Part shown: positions 24,956-33,632 of the stretch, in pieces | How the letters are laid out: the number at the start of each line of letters is the position of its first letter | How positions within the stretch are numbered: the first letter of the stretch is position 1 | NCBI RefSeq assembly: GCF_009828015.1 | Contig: NZ_WTYG01000001.1 | Span: forward strand, 124,001-188,000 | From: Qipengyuania citrea | GTDB lineage: Bacteria; Pseudomonadota; Alphaproteobacteria; Sphingomonadales; Sphingomonadaceae | Length of the DNA stretch: 64,000 nt | Reading direction: 5' to 3' | Program-made: the position numbers and the translations under genes | The notes under the pieces: model-generated | What the model was told of the DNA's origin: nothing | The model's database searches: none | Seen by the model: only the letters and a program-made list of their open reading frames with translations

Positions 24956-25447
24956 TCAGCCGCCCTCGCCTTCGCCTGCCGGCTTGCTGTTGAGCTGGAC
25001 ATAGTTTTCCAGCCCCATGCGCGCGATCATGTCGAACTGGGTTTCGAGGAAGTCGACATGCTCTTCCTCGCTCGCCAGGATGTCTTCGAAGATCTGCCCG
25101 GTGGCGAAGTCGCGAACGCTCTGGCAATATTCCGCGGCTTCCTTGAGCAGAGGGATCGCCTCCATTTCCATCGCCAGGTCGGCCTTGAGGATTTCCTCAA
25201 CCGTCTCGCCCACCTTCAGCTTGTGGATCGCCTGAAAGTTGGGAAGTCCGTTCAGAAACAGGATGCGCTCGGCGAGGATGTCGGCGTGCTTCATCTCGTC
25301 GATCGATTCGTGCCGCTCGTATTCGGCCAGACGGCTGACACCCCAATCGGCGAGCACCCGGTAATGGAGCCAGTACTGGTTGATTGCGGTCAATTCGTTG
25401 GTGAGCGCCTTGTTAAGGAACTCGATGACCTTCGGATCGCCTTTCAT
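24956..25447 (-). CDS. bfr: Bacterioferritin
   Basis: 163 aa, ferritin-like four-helix bundle. Ferroxidase ligands Glu18, Glu51 and His54 and the haem-binding Met52 (IDEMKHADIL) are at the canonical positions. The 24-mer stores iron as a mineral core. The small [2Fe-2S] ferredoxin gene lies upstream at 25573-25761 on the same strand, the usual partnership for iron release. The C-terminal tail (KPAGEGEGG) is short and disordered. Confidence 0.96.
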   Translation of the reverse strand: MKGDPKVIEFLNKALTNELTAINQYWLHYRVLADWGVSRLAEYERHESIDEMKHADILAERILFLNGLPNFQAIHKLKVGETVEEILKADLAMEMEAIPLLKEAAEYCQSVRDFATGQIFEDILASEEEHVDFLETQFDMIARMGLENYVQLNSKPAGEGEGG

Positions 25448-25572
25448 GGCGCTGACTCCTTGCCTGCTGAACGGCGCTTCCTATGCGCCCCAGACGGGGC
25501 TTATGGCAAGGGTAGAAAGGGATAAAATCGGCGGAATTCCGCCAGTTGCAAGCGATTTGCGTTAGCCGGCGA

Positions 25573-25761
25573 TCACGCCGCGGCGGCCACGCATCCCATC
25601 TCGCGTTCTTCCCGGAGGATCTCGTCAGCCTCATCGAGGCAGGTGCCGCAGCAAGCCGGCTTGCCAAGCGCGGCATAGCAGGTTTCGGCATCGCCCGAGA
25701 CATGGCGCGCGGCGCGGCGCAGGTCGCTTTCCCGGATTGCGTTACAGATGCAGACGTACAC
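25573..25761 (-). CDS. bfd: Bacterioferritin-associated ferredoxin (BFD-like [2Fe-2S] protein)
   Basis: 62 aa from GTG 25761, which follows AGGAG at the right distance; an upstream in-frame start (25794) lacks one. Cys4, Cys6, Cys38 and Cys41 (CIC and CCGTC) match the BFD cluster ligands. BFD reduces bacterioferritin to mobilise iron. It is followed 125 bases on by bfr. A Fur-like palindrome lies 40 bases upstream of the start. Confidence 0.9.
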   Translation of the reverse strand: MYVCICNAIRESDLRRAARHVSGDAETCYAALGKPACCGTCLDEADEILREEREMGCVAAAA

Positions 25762-25800
25762 TCGAACACTCCTGCGATTGACTCGCAGGAGCACCTCTAG

Positions 25801-25815
25801 TGAGAGTCGTTCTCA
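25801..25815. promoter_or_regulatory. Candidate Fur-type operator upstream of bfd
   Basis: TGAGAGTCGTTCTCA is a 15-bp palindrome (arms TGAGA / TCTCA) resembling the core of Fur boxes, placed 40 bases upstream of the bfd start. It would fit iron control of bfd, which is usually induced by iron shortage. Confidence 0.4.
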
Positions 25816-25831
25816 GTAGCAACCCCTCTCG

Positions 25832-27112
25832 TCACCGCCGCAGGGGGAACAGCCGCCAATAGGTCAGGCACCGCCAGAGCCATTCGAGCGGACCGAAGCG
25901 GAACCGGTCGAGCCAGGGCTTCGACCAGGCGAGCATGACGAGCCAGCTTGCCGCCATGACGAGGTACAGCTCGGTACGCCCCAGAGCGCCGAACAATCCG
26001 CCGCCCCAACCGTGGAAGACAAACAGCATCAGCACCGATGTGCCGAGGTAATTGGTGAAAGCGGCCCGCCCCGCAGCGGAAACCCGCTCCGCCAGCCAGC
26101 CCGAGGCACGCGCACCGACCACCGCCAGGACCGCTGCCAGCCCGAGCACCACGGGCAGGCGGGGCAGTGCCGACAGGCTCATGAATGCAGCCAGCGTGCT
26201 CCAATAGGAAAATCCCGCATCCCTCACCCACAGCGCCACCAGCAGGGTAACCCCGCTGCCCAAAACAATACCCGCACTGCCCCAGCGCAGCATCCTGCCG
26301 GTATTCATAGCGCCGCTGAACAGGCCGAACCGGTACAGCGCCATGCCGATCAGCATCAGCGGCAGCGTTTCGAACCCAAATACGAAAATATTGAACGGCA
26401 GGTCGCCCTTATGGTCGATCACGTTGTGCGCGACGAAATCGCCATAGGAACCCTCGGAGATGATGCGGTATTCGACCATTTCGTGATCGAGTGCACGGCC
26501 CTTGTCGGCTGCCAGTTGCTCGCGCATTTCGGCATAGGCCGGCTGCTCGCCGAATTCGGTCTCGGCGATCACATAGGGCGACAGCATGAAGCTGCCGACC
26601 AGCACCACGCCTGTGGCATAGCCGAGCAGCCCGACGACCAGCTGCGTTTTGGCCGCCCAGCGGATCGCGGCGAGGGAGACAAGACCGAACAGTGCATAGA
26701 AAGTGAGGATATCTCCGCGCCAGATAAGGAAGAAATGCCCGAGGCCGAACAGCAGCAGCCAGCCCAGCCGGCGCGCCTGCAACGCCCGCCCTTTTCCGCG
26801 CGACCAAGCCTTTTCCATGAACAGATACAGGCCGACGCCGAACAGCAGCGTGAACAGGCCGCGCATCTTGCCGTCGATCAGCACGAATTGCGCGATCCAC
26901 ATCCATTCCTCGGCCTCGTTGTGCGGCACGAGGAAGGCGTCGGGATACATATAGGCGGCGAAAGGCTGGCCGAAGGCGATGATATTGGCGGCGAGAATTC
27001 CCATCACCGCGATGCCGCGAATGAAGTCGAGACTGGCGATCCGGTTTCCCGCCATCGCGCGCGGCACCGCCTGGTCGGGCGCAGCGTCGCTGCGAGTGTC
27101 GATCGGATCCAT
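25832..27112 (-). CDS. DUF418-family membrane protein
   Basis: 426 aa, ten or so membrane helices. The N terminus RIASLDFIRGIAVMGILAAN is the hallmark of DUF418 proteins related to acyltransferase-3-like membrane enzymes. The C-terminal DUF418 domain has FTNYLGTSVLMLFVF. Function is unproven, though relatives are suspected of carrying acyl or sugar groups. It follows the SPOR gene cluster on the same strand with the bfd region downstream. Confidence 0.8.
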   Translation of the reverse strand: MDPIDTRSDAAPDQAVPRAMAGNRIASLDFIRGIAVMGILAANIIAFGQPFAAYMYPDAFLVPHNEAEEWMWIAQFVLIDGKMRGLFTLLFGVGLYLFMEKAWSRGKGRALQARRLGWLLLFGLGHFFLIWRGDILTFYALFGLVSLAAIRWAAKTQLVVGLLGYATGVVLVGSFMLSPYVIAETEFGEQPAYAEMREQLAADKGRALDHEMVEYRIISEGSYGDFVAHNVIDHKGDLPFNIFVFGFETLPLMLIGMALYRFGLFSGAMNTGRMLRWGSAGIVLGSGVTLLVALWVRDAGFSYWSTLAAFMSLSALPRLPVVLGLAAVLAVVGARASGWLAERVSAAGRAAFTNYLGTSVLMLFVFHGWGGGLFGALGRTELYLVMAASWLVMLAWSKPWLDRFRFGPLEWLWRCLTYWRLFPLRR

Positions 27113-27201
27113 GCATTTCCCCTTGGCCGCTCTTAATATGGGCCGTGGGGGCGAGCGTCTATCGCGGTGCGGTGGCCGGGGGAAGCGCGATCACGAAATG
27201 G

Positions 27202-28356
27202 CTAGCGCGTGACGAGACATTCCTGCCCGCTGCGCTTGAGCGAGGCGCAGGCCGCGGCGGCTTCGCCGCGCGTGGCATATCCGGCCGCCAGCAGGCGCGT
27301 GAGATTGCCCGATTTGAGCAGCATCTGCTCGCGCCCGGCGATCTCCGATCGGCCCGCGAGCAGGCCCCACAAGCGCTGCGCATTGCCGGGTACGCCGAAG
27401 GCGCCAAGCTGGACTTTCCACGGGCCCGTTGCGGCCGGCGCGACGCGCGTCGCGCTTGTCCGGGCGGGCGTGGAAGAAGGTACGGCGGCAGCGGCGGTCG
27501 ATGCTGCGGGCGGCACCGCCGGACTGGCAGCCACTGCCACCGCTTCGCGGGATAGCGCCTCGTCCTCTTGCCGCGCGACCACGGTGGGCGCGGGTGCAGC
27601 GGGCAGTGTGTAATCCGCGCCTGCAGTCTGCGAGGCGGGCGCTTCAGCAGTCGCCGGCGGCAGGGGGACCGGACGCGCTGCCGCGGTCTGGGGAACGCTG
27701 GCCGTGACCACGGGTCCGCTGGGCGCATCGGTTGCGAGTCCGAGGTCTGCTGCAGCAAGCTGACGCGAACGCGCCGCCTCGGCTTCGGCCTTGAGCGAGG
27801 CGGCCAGCGGCTGCGCTGCCTGGCGGTCTTCGATCGAGATATACTGGTCCATCTGGGCCAGGGCGCCGCGCGCCTGCGGCAGGCCCGAGGAATTCGCCAG
27901 CGTCAGCAGCGCATAGGCGCGGCGCCAGTCCTTCTTGACCAGATCACCGTTGAAATGGGCGATTCCCAGTAAGTACTGGGCGCGGGGATCGCCGCGCATC
28001 GACGCGGCGGAGATATAGGGCAAGGCTTCCTCGCGGGCGCCGCGCTGGAACAGCAGCAGGCCATAATTGTCGGCCGCCTTCACATGGCCCTGCGCCGCAG
28101 CCTTGGCATAGAGCGCTTCGGCCTGTTCGACATCGGTTTCGACCCCGCGGCCAAGCCGGTAGGCCTGCCCCATGTTGAATTGCGCGTCGGGATCACCCTG
28201 TGCGGCGGGCCCGGCCCACTCGCGCACGGCCCCGGCAAAGTCTCCTGCGGTCCAGGCATCGACCCCGGCCTTGACGTCGGCATGGGCAGGCACCGCGGCC
28301 AGGCCCGCCAGCGTCAGCATTCCGGCCATCCAAGCTGCTTTTGCCGAATGTCGCAT
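27202..28356 (-). CDS. Sel1-repeat and SPOR-domain secreted protein
   Basis: 384 aa from ATG 28356. A signal peptide (MRHSAKAAWMAGMLTLAGLA) is followed by Sel1-like tetratricopeptide repeats at about 45-175 (GDPDAQFNMGQAYRLGRGVE, GHVKAADNYGLLLFQRGARE), an Ala/Pro-rich linker, and a C-terminal SPOR domain (WKVQLGAFGVPGNAQRLWGL) that binds denuded glycan at division septa. It is divergent from the ParA-like gene by 231 bases, and a second SPOR protein lies at the other end of that operon. Envelope or division role is likely (inference). Confidence 0.82.
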   Translation of the reverse strand: MRHSAKAAWMAGMLTLAGLAAVPAHADVKAGVDAWTAGDFAGAVREWAGPAAQGDPDAQFNMGQAYRLGRGVETDVEQAEALYAKAAAQGHVKAADNYGLLLFQRGAREEALPYISAASMRGDPRAQYLLGIAHFNGDLVKKDWRRAYALLTLANSSGLPQARGALAQMDQYISIEDRQAAQPLAASLKAEAEAARSRQLAAADLGLATDAPSGPVVTASVPQTAAARPVPLPPATAEAPASQTAGADYTLPAAPAPTVVARQEDEALSREAVAVAASPAVPPAASTAAAAVPSSTPARTSATRVAPAATGPWKVQLGAFGVPGNAQRLWGLLAGRSEIAGREQMLLKSGNLTRLLAAGYATRGEAAAACASLKRSGQECLVTR

Positions 28357-28587
28357 CCTATCCCTTTCGCATTGCGGGGCCCGCGAAACGCGCCCGATTG
28401 GCGACATCCTATAGTAAATCGACCGTTAGCAAAGGGTTGCCAGGGATTTTGCGGCCTTGGGCCCATGTCAAACCGCCATCCGGTTAACCCAAAATTAGGG
28501 GTAGTCTGCGATCTCCATGACAAGATCGCTGCGGACGATTGCAGCACGAGTGAGTAGATTACAGGCGCAACCCAGGGGGACCAAGTC

Positions 28588-29304
28588 TTGCGTGTACTGG
28601 CATTGGCATCGCAGAAGGGCGGATCGGGCAAGACCACCCTCTCGGGACATATGGCCGTTCAGGCGCAGCGCGCCGGTGCGGGTCCTGTCGTCCTGATCGA
28701 CATCGATCCGCAAGGATCGCTTGCCGATTGGTGGAACGAGCGCGCCGACGAATATCCCGCCTTCGCCCAGACCACCGTTGCACGGCTGGCCACCGATCTG
28801 GCGATCCTGCGACAGCAGGGGTTCAAGCTGGCGGTGATCGATACCCCGCCCGCGATCACCATGGCGATTCAGTCGGTGATCTCGGTCGCCGAACTGATTG
28901 TCGTCCCGACTCGCCCCAGCCCGCATGACCTGCGCGCCGTGGGCGCCACCGTCGACCTGTGCGAACGTGCGGGCAAGCCGCTGGTCTTCGTCGTCAACGC
29001 GGCGACCCCGAAAGCCAAGATCACATCGGAAGCCGCCGTTGCGCTGTCGCAGCACGGCACTGTGGCCCCGATCACGCTGCACCACCGCACCGACTTTGCC
29101 GCCTCGATGATCGACGGCCGCACGGTCATGGAAGTCGACCCCGAAAGCCGGTCCGCTGCCGAAGTCACCGCGCTGTGGAAATACATCGCCGACCGGCTGG
29201 AAAAGAACTTCCGGCGCACGGTCTTCGCCGCGCCCAATTCGCAGTCCGCGATGTCCGGCGTTCATCGTCCCGCCGGCGGCTTCGGCCGCCGTGTGGCCCA
29301 GTAG
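28588..29304 (+). CDS. ParA-family ATPase (orphan, chromosomal)
   Basis: 238 aa from TTG 28588. The deviant Walker A motif QKGGSGKTT (residues 9-17) and DIDPQGS and DTPPA motifs define the ParA/MinD superfamily. It lacks a DNA-binding N-terminal HTH, so it is a type Ib-like small ParA. There is no parB beside it; instead the next gene encodes a ribbon-helix-helix-tailed protein, the partner style of ParA/ParG or McdA/McdB-like systems. It could position a cargo such as a septal or envelope complex; the two SPOR proteins around it point that way (inference). Confidence 0.85.
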   Translation: MRVLALASQKGGSGKTTLSGHMAVQAQRAGAGPVVLIDIDPQGSLADWWNERADEYPAFAQTTVARLATDLAILRQQGFKLAVIDTPPAITMAIQSVISVAELIVVPTRPSPHDLRAVGATVDLCERAGKPLVFVVNAATPKAKITSEAAVALSQHGTVAPITLHHRTDFAASMIDGRTVMEVDPESRSAAEVTALWKYIADRLEKNFRRTVFAAPNSQSAMSGVHRPAGGFGRRVAQ

Positions 29305-29325
29305 TAGCGGAAGGCGGGCTGCCGA

Positions 29326-29862
29326 ATGTCTGACGCCAACTTCGCCTCTCTCTCGTCCACCCTGCTTGCACGCAAGGGTGGAGCGAAACCGGCCATGCGC
29401 CCGCAATCGGGCATCGTCGGACCGGTCGATGGCAAGGAAGCCGCGGCCAATCTCGAGGATCTCGGCTGGAACGACATGGGCGACGGCGCCAGTGATGAAA
29501 CCGATACGCGGCCCCGGCCGCGGCTGGAGCCGGTGCCGGAGAACGTCGTGCCGCTATCGCCTCAAGCGGCGAAGGAAACCGATGCACCCAACCAGGTGCG
29601 CGCTTCGCTGAACAAGATCCAGGCGCAGCTCGACGAACCCGCTCCGCGCAAGCCGATCGTACGGCGCCCTGCCACAGCGCAGGGCAAGCGGGCCGCATTC
29701 ACGCTGCGGCTCGACCAGGAACGCCATCTCATGCTGCGCCTTGCCTGTACCGTTCGCGGACGCAGCGCACAGCAACTGGTGACCGACGCGCTCGACGCGT
29801 TGCTCGCCGAAATGCCCGAAATCGCAAGCCTCGCTGCCCAGGTGCAGCGCAGCGAAAAATGA
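29326..29862 (+). CDS. Hypothetical protein with C-terminal ribbon-helix-helix-like domain
   Basis: 178 aa. Residues 1-115 are charged and Pro-rich, probably disordered. The C-terminal part, about 117-165, reads as a beta strand with two helices (AAFTLRLDQERHLMLRLAC, RSAQQLVTDALDALLAE), a ribbon-helix-helix pattern. Situated 21 bases after the ParA-like gene and overlapping the next start ATGA, so it is the likely ParA partner. No direct homology could be recognised; the RHH call is by pattern. Confidence 0.7.
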   Translation: MSDANFASLSSTLLARKGGAKPAMRPQSGIVGPVDGKEAAANLEDLGWNDMGDGASDETDTRPRPRLEPVPENVVPLSPQAAKETDAPNQVRASLNKIQAQLDEPAPRKPIVRRPATAQGKRAAFTLRLDQERHLMLRLACTVRGRSAQQLVTDALDALLAEMPEIASLAAQVQRSEK

Positions 29863-29900
29863 ACTCGAACGACGCGGAATCGCCTTCAAAGGGGGGAAGA

Positions 29901-31211
29901 ATGAGCATCGAGACGAAAGCCAGGAACAAGCGGTTCGTCCAGCTCGCCGTCACCACGGCGCTGGCGACCACTGCGCTTACGGCGTGTACGGGCAAGACTG
30001 CCCCCAGCCATTCCTATTCGGCCGCGCATGCCGAACAGGCGCTGACCATGGGGAACGCTTCGAAAGCCGTGCGCCATGCCGAAGCCGCCGTACTGGCCAG
30101 CCCGCGCGACGCTTATACGCGCACGCTGCTTGCCAACGCCTATCTGACCGATGGGCGTTTCGCGTCGGCCGCGACGACCTTTGCCGAAGCGATCGAACTG
30201 GGTGATACCGCCCCGCGAACAGTGATCAGCCATGCCCTCGCGCAGGTAGCGATAGGCGACCAGATGGGCGCTCTGGGCACGCTCAGCCGCTTCGAAGACA
30301 AGCTCGATGCAGCCGATTACGGGCTCGCCATGGCGCTGGCCGGCCGGCCCGACCACGGCGTCAATGTCCTCGGCAACGCGCTGCGCGGCGGGCAGAACAC
30401 GCCCAAGGTGCGGCAGAACCTCGCCTATGCCTATGCCATGCAGGGCAACTGGCGCGCCGCTCGCCTCATGGCCGCGGAAGATGTCCCCGCGGGCGAGGTC
30501 GGCGACCGCATGGCCGAATGGGCGGCCCTGGCGCGCCCCGAAGCCTTCACCGGACGCGTCGCCACCGTTCTGGGGGTCCAGCCGCAAGCCGATCCCGGCC
30601 AGCCGCAGATGCTGGCCCTGTCCAATCATCCCAGTGTCGATATGCTTGCAGCGAGCGGCGAAGCCGAACCGGTCGCAGCACCGCGCGGCGACTTTGCTTT
30701 CGCCGAAGAACTGCCGCCGGTCGAAGCCGCGCCTACGGTAGACGATGGCGCCGATGTCGCATTGGCCGACGCCGGGCTTGCCCCGGCAGGCGGCATCCGC
30801 TTCGTCGGTCGCGAAGTGGTGCAGGATACGCCGATCCACGCTGCCAGGCCGGCTGCTTCGCGCACCGCCCGCGCAGCCGCTCCGGCGAGCGCCGCTCCGC
30901 GCAGCAGCAGCGGCGATTACAATGTCCAGCTCGGCTCGTTCTTCTCGATGTCGGATGCCAATGAGGCGTGGAAGCAGTTCCAGAAACGCTATCCCGAACT
31001 CGCCAGTTCCGAGCGCGTGATCACCAAGGCCCGCGTCAATGGCAAGATCTATTATCGCGTTGCGGCTGCCGGCTTCGCCAAGGCCTCCGCCGATTCGATG
31101 TGCCGGACGGTCAAGGGCCGCGGTGACGGCTGCATTGCCTACGCTGCCAGCCGCAAGCTTCCGGGAGCAATCGCCGTGGTCGATGCGGGCGTTCGGGTCG
31201 CTTCCCGCTAA
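29901..31211 (+). CDS. TPR and SPOR-domain lipoprotein
   Basis: 436 aa from ATG 29901, which has a strong AAAGGGGGGAAG ribosome binding site (the in-frame ATG 29859, overlapping the previous stop, is an alternative). The signal peptide ends in the lipobox LTAC with Cys29 as the lipidated residue. Residues 40-170 form tetratricopeptide-like repeats, followed by a Pro/Ala-rich linker and a C-terminal SPOR domain (NVQLGSFFSMSDANEAWKQF). It is expected in the outer or inner membrane facing the periplasm. Third gene of the ParA-RHH-SPOR unit. Confidence 0.85.
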   Translation: MSIETKARNKRFVQLAVTTALATTALTACTGKTAPSHSYSAAHAEQALTMGNASKAVRHAEAAVLASPRDAYTRTLLANAYLTDGRFASAATTFAEAIELGDTAPRTVISHALAQVAIGDQMGALGTLSRFEDKLDAADYGLAMALAGRPDHGVNVLGNALRGGQNTPKVRQNLAYAYAMQGNWRAARLMAAEDVPAGEVGDRMAEWAALARPEAFTGRVATVLGVQPQADPGQPQMLALSNHPSVDMLAASGEAEPVAAPRGDFAFAEELPPVEAAPTVDDGADVALADAGLAPAGGIRFVGREVVQDTPIHAARPAASRTARAAAPASAAPRSSSGDYNVQLGSFFSMSDANEAWKQFQKRYPELASSERVITKARVNGKIYYRVAAAGFAKASADSMCRTVKGRGDGCIAYAASRKLPGAIAVVDAGVRVASR

Positions 31212-31239
31212 TCCATCAGTTTACCAAACCACCGAGAGG

Positions 31240-31270
31240 CCCCGTCCGGACACGATCCGGGCGGGGTTTT
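31240..31270 (+). terminator. Rho-independent terminator of the ParA-RHH-SPOR operon
   Basis: CCCCGTCCGGA (31240-31250) pairs with TCCGGGCGGGG (31256-31266) and TTTT follows. The same stem sequence type is used after the FAS1 gene at 13557. Confidence 0.85.
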
Positions 31271-31277
31271 CGCTGGC

Positions 31278-32507
31278 CTAGTGCCTGATCGGCACGCCGC
31301 CCTTGTAGAGATGCAGCACCCGCCCCTGCGTCGGCTGGCCGTCGAACGGCGTATTGCCCGCAGTGGCTTCCATCTTCGCGCTCTGGATGATCCACGGCCT
31401 GTCCGGATCGATGATGGCGACATCGGCTTCGAGCCCGGGAGCAATCGCGCCCGCCGGGACGCCCAGGATTTCAGCGGGCTTCGTCGCGACCAGTTCGAAC
31501 GCGCGCCCGATATCGATGACCTCGTCGCGCACCAGCGACAGGGTCATCGCGAGCAGCGTTTCCGCCCCCGCCATGCCCGGTTCCGCATCGGAGAAGGGGA
31601 GCCGCTTGTCTTCGGGCCCGCGTGGATCGTGGCCGCTCGCGATCACGTCCACCGTACCGTCGCCGATCGCCTCGCGGACCGCTTGACGCTCGTCTTCGCT
31701 GCGTAGCGGCGGCGACAGGCGGGCAAAGGTGCGAAAATCGACCGTGGCCAGATCGGACAGCATGAAATGGGCCGGGGTCACCCCGCAGGTCACCGACACG
31801 CCGCGCGCCTTGGCCTGGCGCACAATCTCGAGCCCGGCGCGGGTGGTCACCTGACGGAAGTGGATCCGCGCGCCGGCCATTTCCGCTAGTGCGATATCGC
31901 GGGTCAGCGCGATGGATTCGGCTTCGGCAGGGGCGCTGGGCAAGCCGCGGCGGGTGGCCACTTCGCCTGCCGTGGCGACAGCGTTGCCGGCCAGCGCGGC
32001 GTCCTCGGGATGCGCGACCACCACGAGGTCGAGCATGGCGGCATATTGCAGCAATCGCAGCATGGTGCCCGAATCGGCGATCCACTGCCGGCCGGTTGCC
32101 ACGCCGCGCGCCCCAGCTTCGCGCATCAGGCCCAGCTCGGCGATTTCGGCCCCCGCCAGATCGCGCGTGGCGGCGGCGAGCGGGTGGACCCAGAAATCGG
32201 GCTTACCGCTCTTGGCAATATAGGAAACACGGCTCGGCAGATCGAGGCGTGGCGACTGATCGGGCATCAGCGCAGCGCGGGTAATCCCGCCGAAATGGAA
32301 GGCCGGCTTGTCGATCGCGAAGACGCCGAGATCGACTAGCCCGGGAGCGACCAGCGCGCCCCCCGCATCGATCACTTCGTCACCGTCCTGCGCGGCCGTG
32401 CCGACGCCGTCGATGCAACCGTCGACCAGCCGGAGCGCGCCGCCCTGCACGCCAGCGGGCGTGACCAGCCGGCCACCTTCTATCGTCAGCGGTCGTTGCT
32501 GCTTCAT
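31278..32507 (-). CDS. Dihydroorotase-like protein, probably non-catalytic (PyrX/PyrC' type)
   Basis: 409 aa from ATG 32507, overlapping the pyrB stop as ATGA. It has the amidohydrolase fold but misses the metal ligands: the usual HxH after PGLVDL is replaced by [14 protein letters not shown], and the later DHAPH motif reads [11 protein letters not shown]. Such inactive DHOase homologues are known to form a structural complex with aspartate transcarbamoylase in several bacteria, so a real dihydroorotase must be encoded elsewhere. A longer frame (to 33395) is a shadow over pyrB. Confidence 0.82.
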   Translation of the reverse strand: MKQQRPLTIEGGRLVTPAGVQGGALRLVDGCIDGVGTAAQDGDEVIDAGGALVAPGLVDLGVFAIDKPAFHFGGITRAALMPDQSPRLDLPSRVSYIAKSGKPDFWVHPLAAATRDLAGAEIAELGLMREAGARGVATGRQWIADSGTMLRLLQYAAMLDLVVVAHPEDAALAGNAVATAGEVATRRGLPSAPAEAESIALTRDIALAEMAGARIHFRQVTTRAGLEIVRQAKARGVSVTCGVTPAHFMLSDLATVDFRTFARLSPPLRSEDERQAVREAIGDGTVDVIASGHDPRGPEDKRLPFSDAEPGMAGAETLLAMTLSLVRDEVIDIGRAFELVATKPAEILGVPAGAIAPGLEADVAIIDPDRPWIIQSAKMEATAGNTPFDGQPTQGRVLHLYKGGVPIRH

Positions 32508-33529
32508 GCCGCGTCTCCCCACCCGGGGACACCGCGTGAACGGCGTGTCAACACGTCGAGCGCAGCCATGCGGATCGCGACTCCCATTTCCACCTGCCGG
32601 GTGATGATCGAGCGGTCGATCATGTCGGCCACCTCGCTGTCGATCTCCACCCCGCGGTTCATCGGCCCCGGATGCATGACCAGCGCGTCTCGCGATGCCT
32701 GCCTGAGCCGGGTCTTCGTTAACCCGTAGAGATGGTGGTATTCGCGCGCGGAAGGAATGAACTGGCCGCTCATCCTTTCGTTCTGGAGGCGCAGCATCAT
32801 GACCACATCGACACCGTCCAGCGCCGCATCGAAATCGTGATAGACCTCCGCGCCCATCGCTTCGATGCCGGCGGGCATGAGCGCCGGCGGGGCACATAAC
32901 CGCACGGTGGCCCCCAGCGCCTGCAGGCCCAGCAGGTTGGAGCGCGCGACCCGGCTGTGCAGGATGTCCCCGCAGATCACGATCTTCAGTCCGGTGAAAT
33001 CGTCCGCCGCCTCGCCCCTGTCGCGCAGCGCATGGCGCAGCGCCAGCGCATCGAGCAACGCTTGGGTCGGATGCTCGTGCTGCCCGTCGCCCGCATTGAG
33101 CACGGGGCAACCGACCTTGTCGGCGATCAGCTGGGTTGCCCCGCTCGAACCGTGGCGGATGACGATCGCGTCGGCGCGCATCGCGTTGAGGGTGATCGCG
33201 GTATCGATCAGCGTCTCGCCCTTTTTCACCGACGACTGGGCGGCATGCATGTTGACGACATCCGCCCCCAGCCGCTTGCCCGCGATCTCGAAGCTCAGCA
33301 GCGTGCGCGTGGAATTCTCGAAGAAGGCGTTGATCACCGTCAGCCCGGCCAGCCGGTTCTCGCGCTTGGTCGCCTGCCGGTTGAGCGCGACCCACTGCTC
33401 CGCCTCGTCGAGCAGGAACAGGATCTCGTGCCGTTCGAGCTGGCCGATCCCGATCAGGTCGCGATGCGGGAAAGCGAGCGCGCCCGCGGGATAGCGGGCG
33501 GCGTGAGGCGAGGTTTCCGTCGATGTCAT
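32504..33529 (-). CDS. pyrB: Aspartate carbamoyltransferase catalytic chain
   Basis: 341 aa from ATG 33529. Carbamoyl-phosphate site FENSTRT (71-77) and [14 protein letters not shown] are intact, with [12 protein letters not shown] near the C terminus. It condenses carbamoyl phosphate with aspartate in pyrimidine synthesis. The stop overlaps the start of the DHOase-like gene, as expected for a complex made in fixed ratio. Length fits the family. The upstream divergent gene sppA starts 104 bases away. Confidence 0.95.
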   Translation of the reverse strand: MTSTETSPHAARYPAGALAFPHRDLIGIGQLERHEILFLLDEAEQWVALNRQATKRENRLAGLTVINAFFENSTRTLLSFEIAGKRLGADVVNMHAAQSSVKKGETLIDTAITLNAMRADAIVIRHGSSGATQLIADKVGCPVLNAGDGQHEHPTQALLDALALRHALRDRGEAADDFTGLKIVICGDILHSRVARSNLLGLQALGATVRLCAPPALMPAGIEAMGAEVYHDFDAALDGVDVVMMLRLQNERMSGQFIPSAREYHHLYGLTKTRLRQASRDALVMHPGPMNRGVEIDSEVADMIDRSIITRQVEMGVAIRMAALDVLTRRSRGVPGWGDAA

Positions 33530-33632
33530 TGAGACCACGCCCTTAGTCGAGCTGCGTGGGGCGCTCAAGCGCTTTCCAGTGGCGTTGGCCGCAGCGCTGC
33601 CCTAGTTCGATTTCCAACAGGAGATTTGACGC

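Noticed and set aside
31278..33395. A 705-codon minus-strand open frame that would fuse the pyrB region and the DHOase-like gene.
   Set aside because: Its N-terminal part is the wrong frame of pyrB; the true genes are two separate frames with an ATGA overlap.
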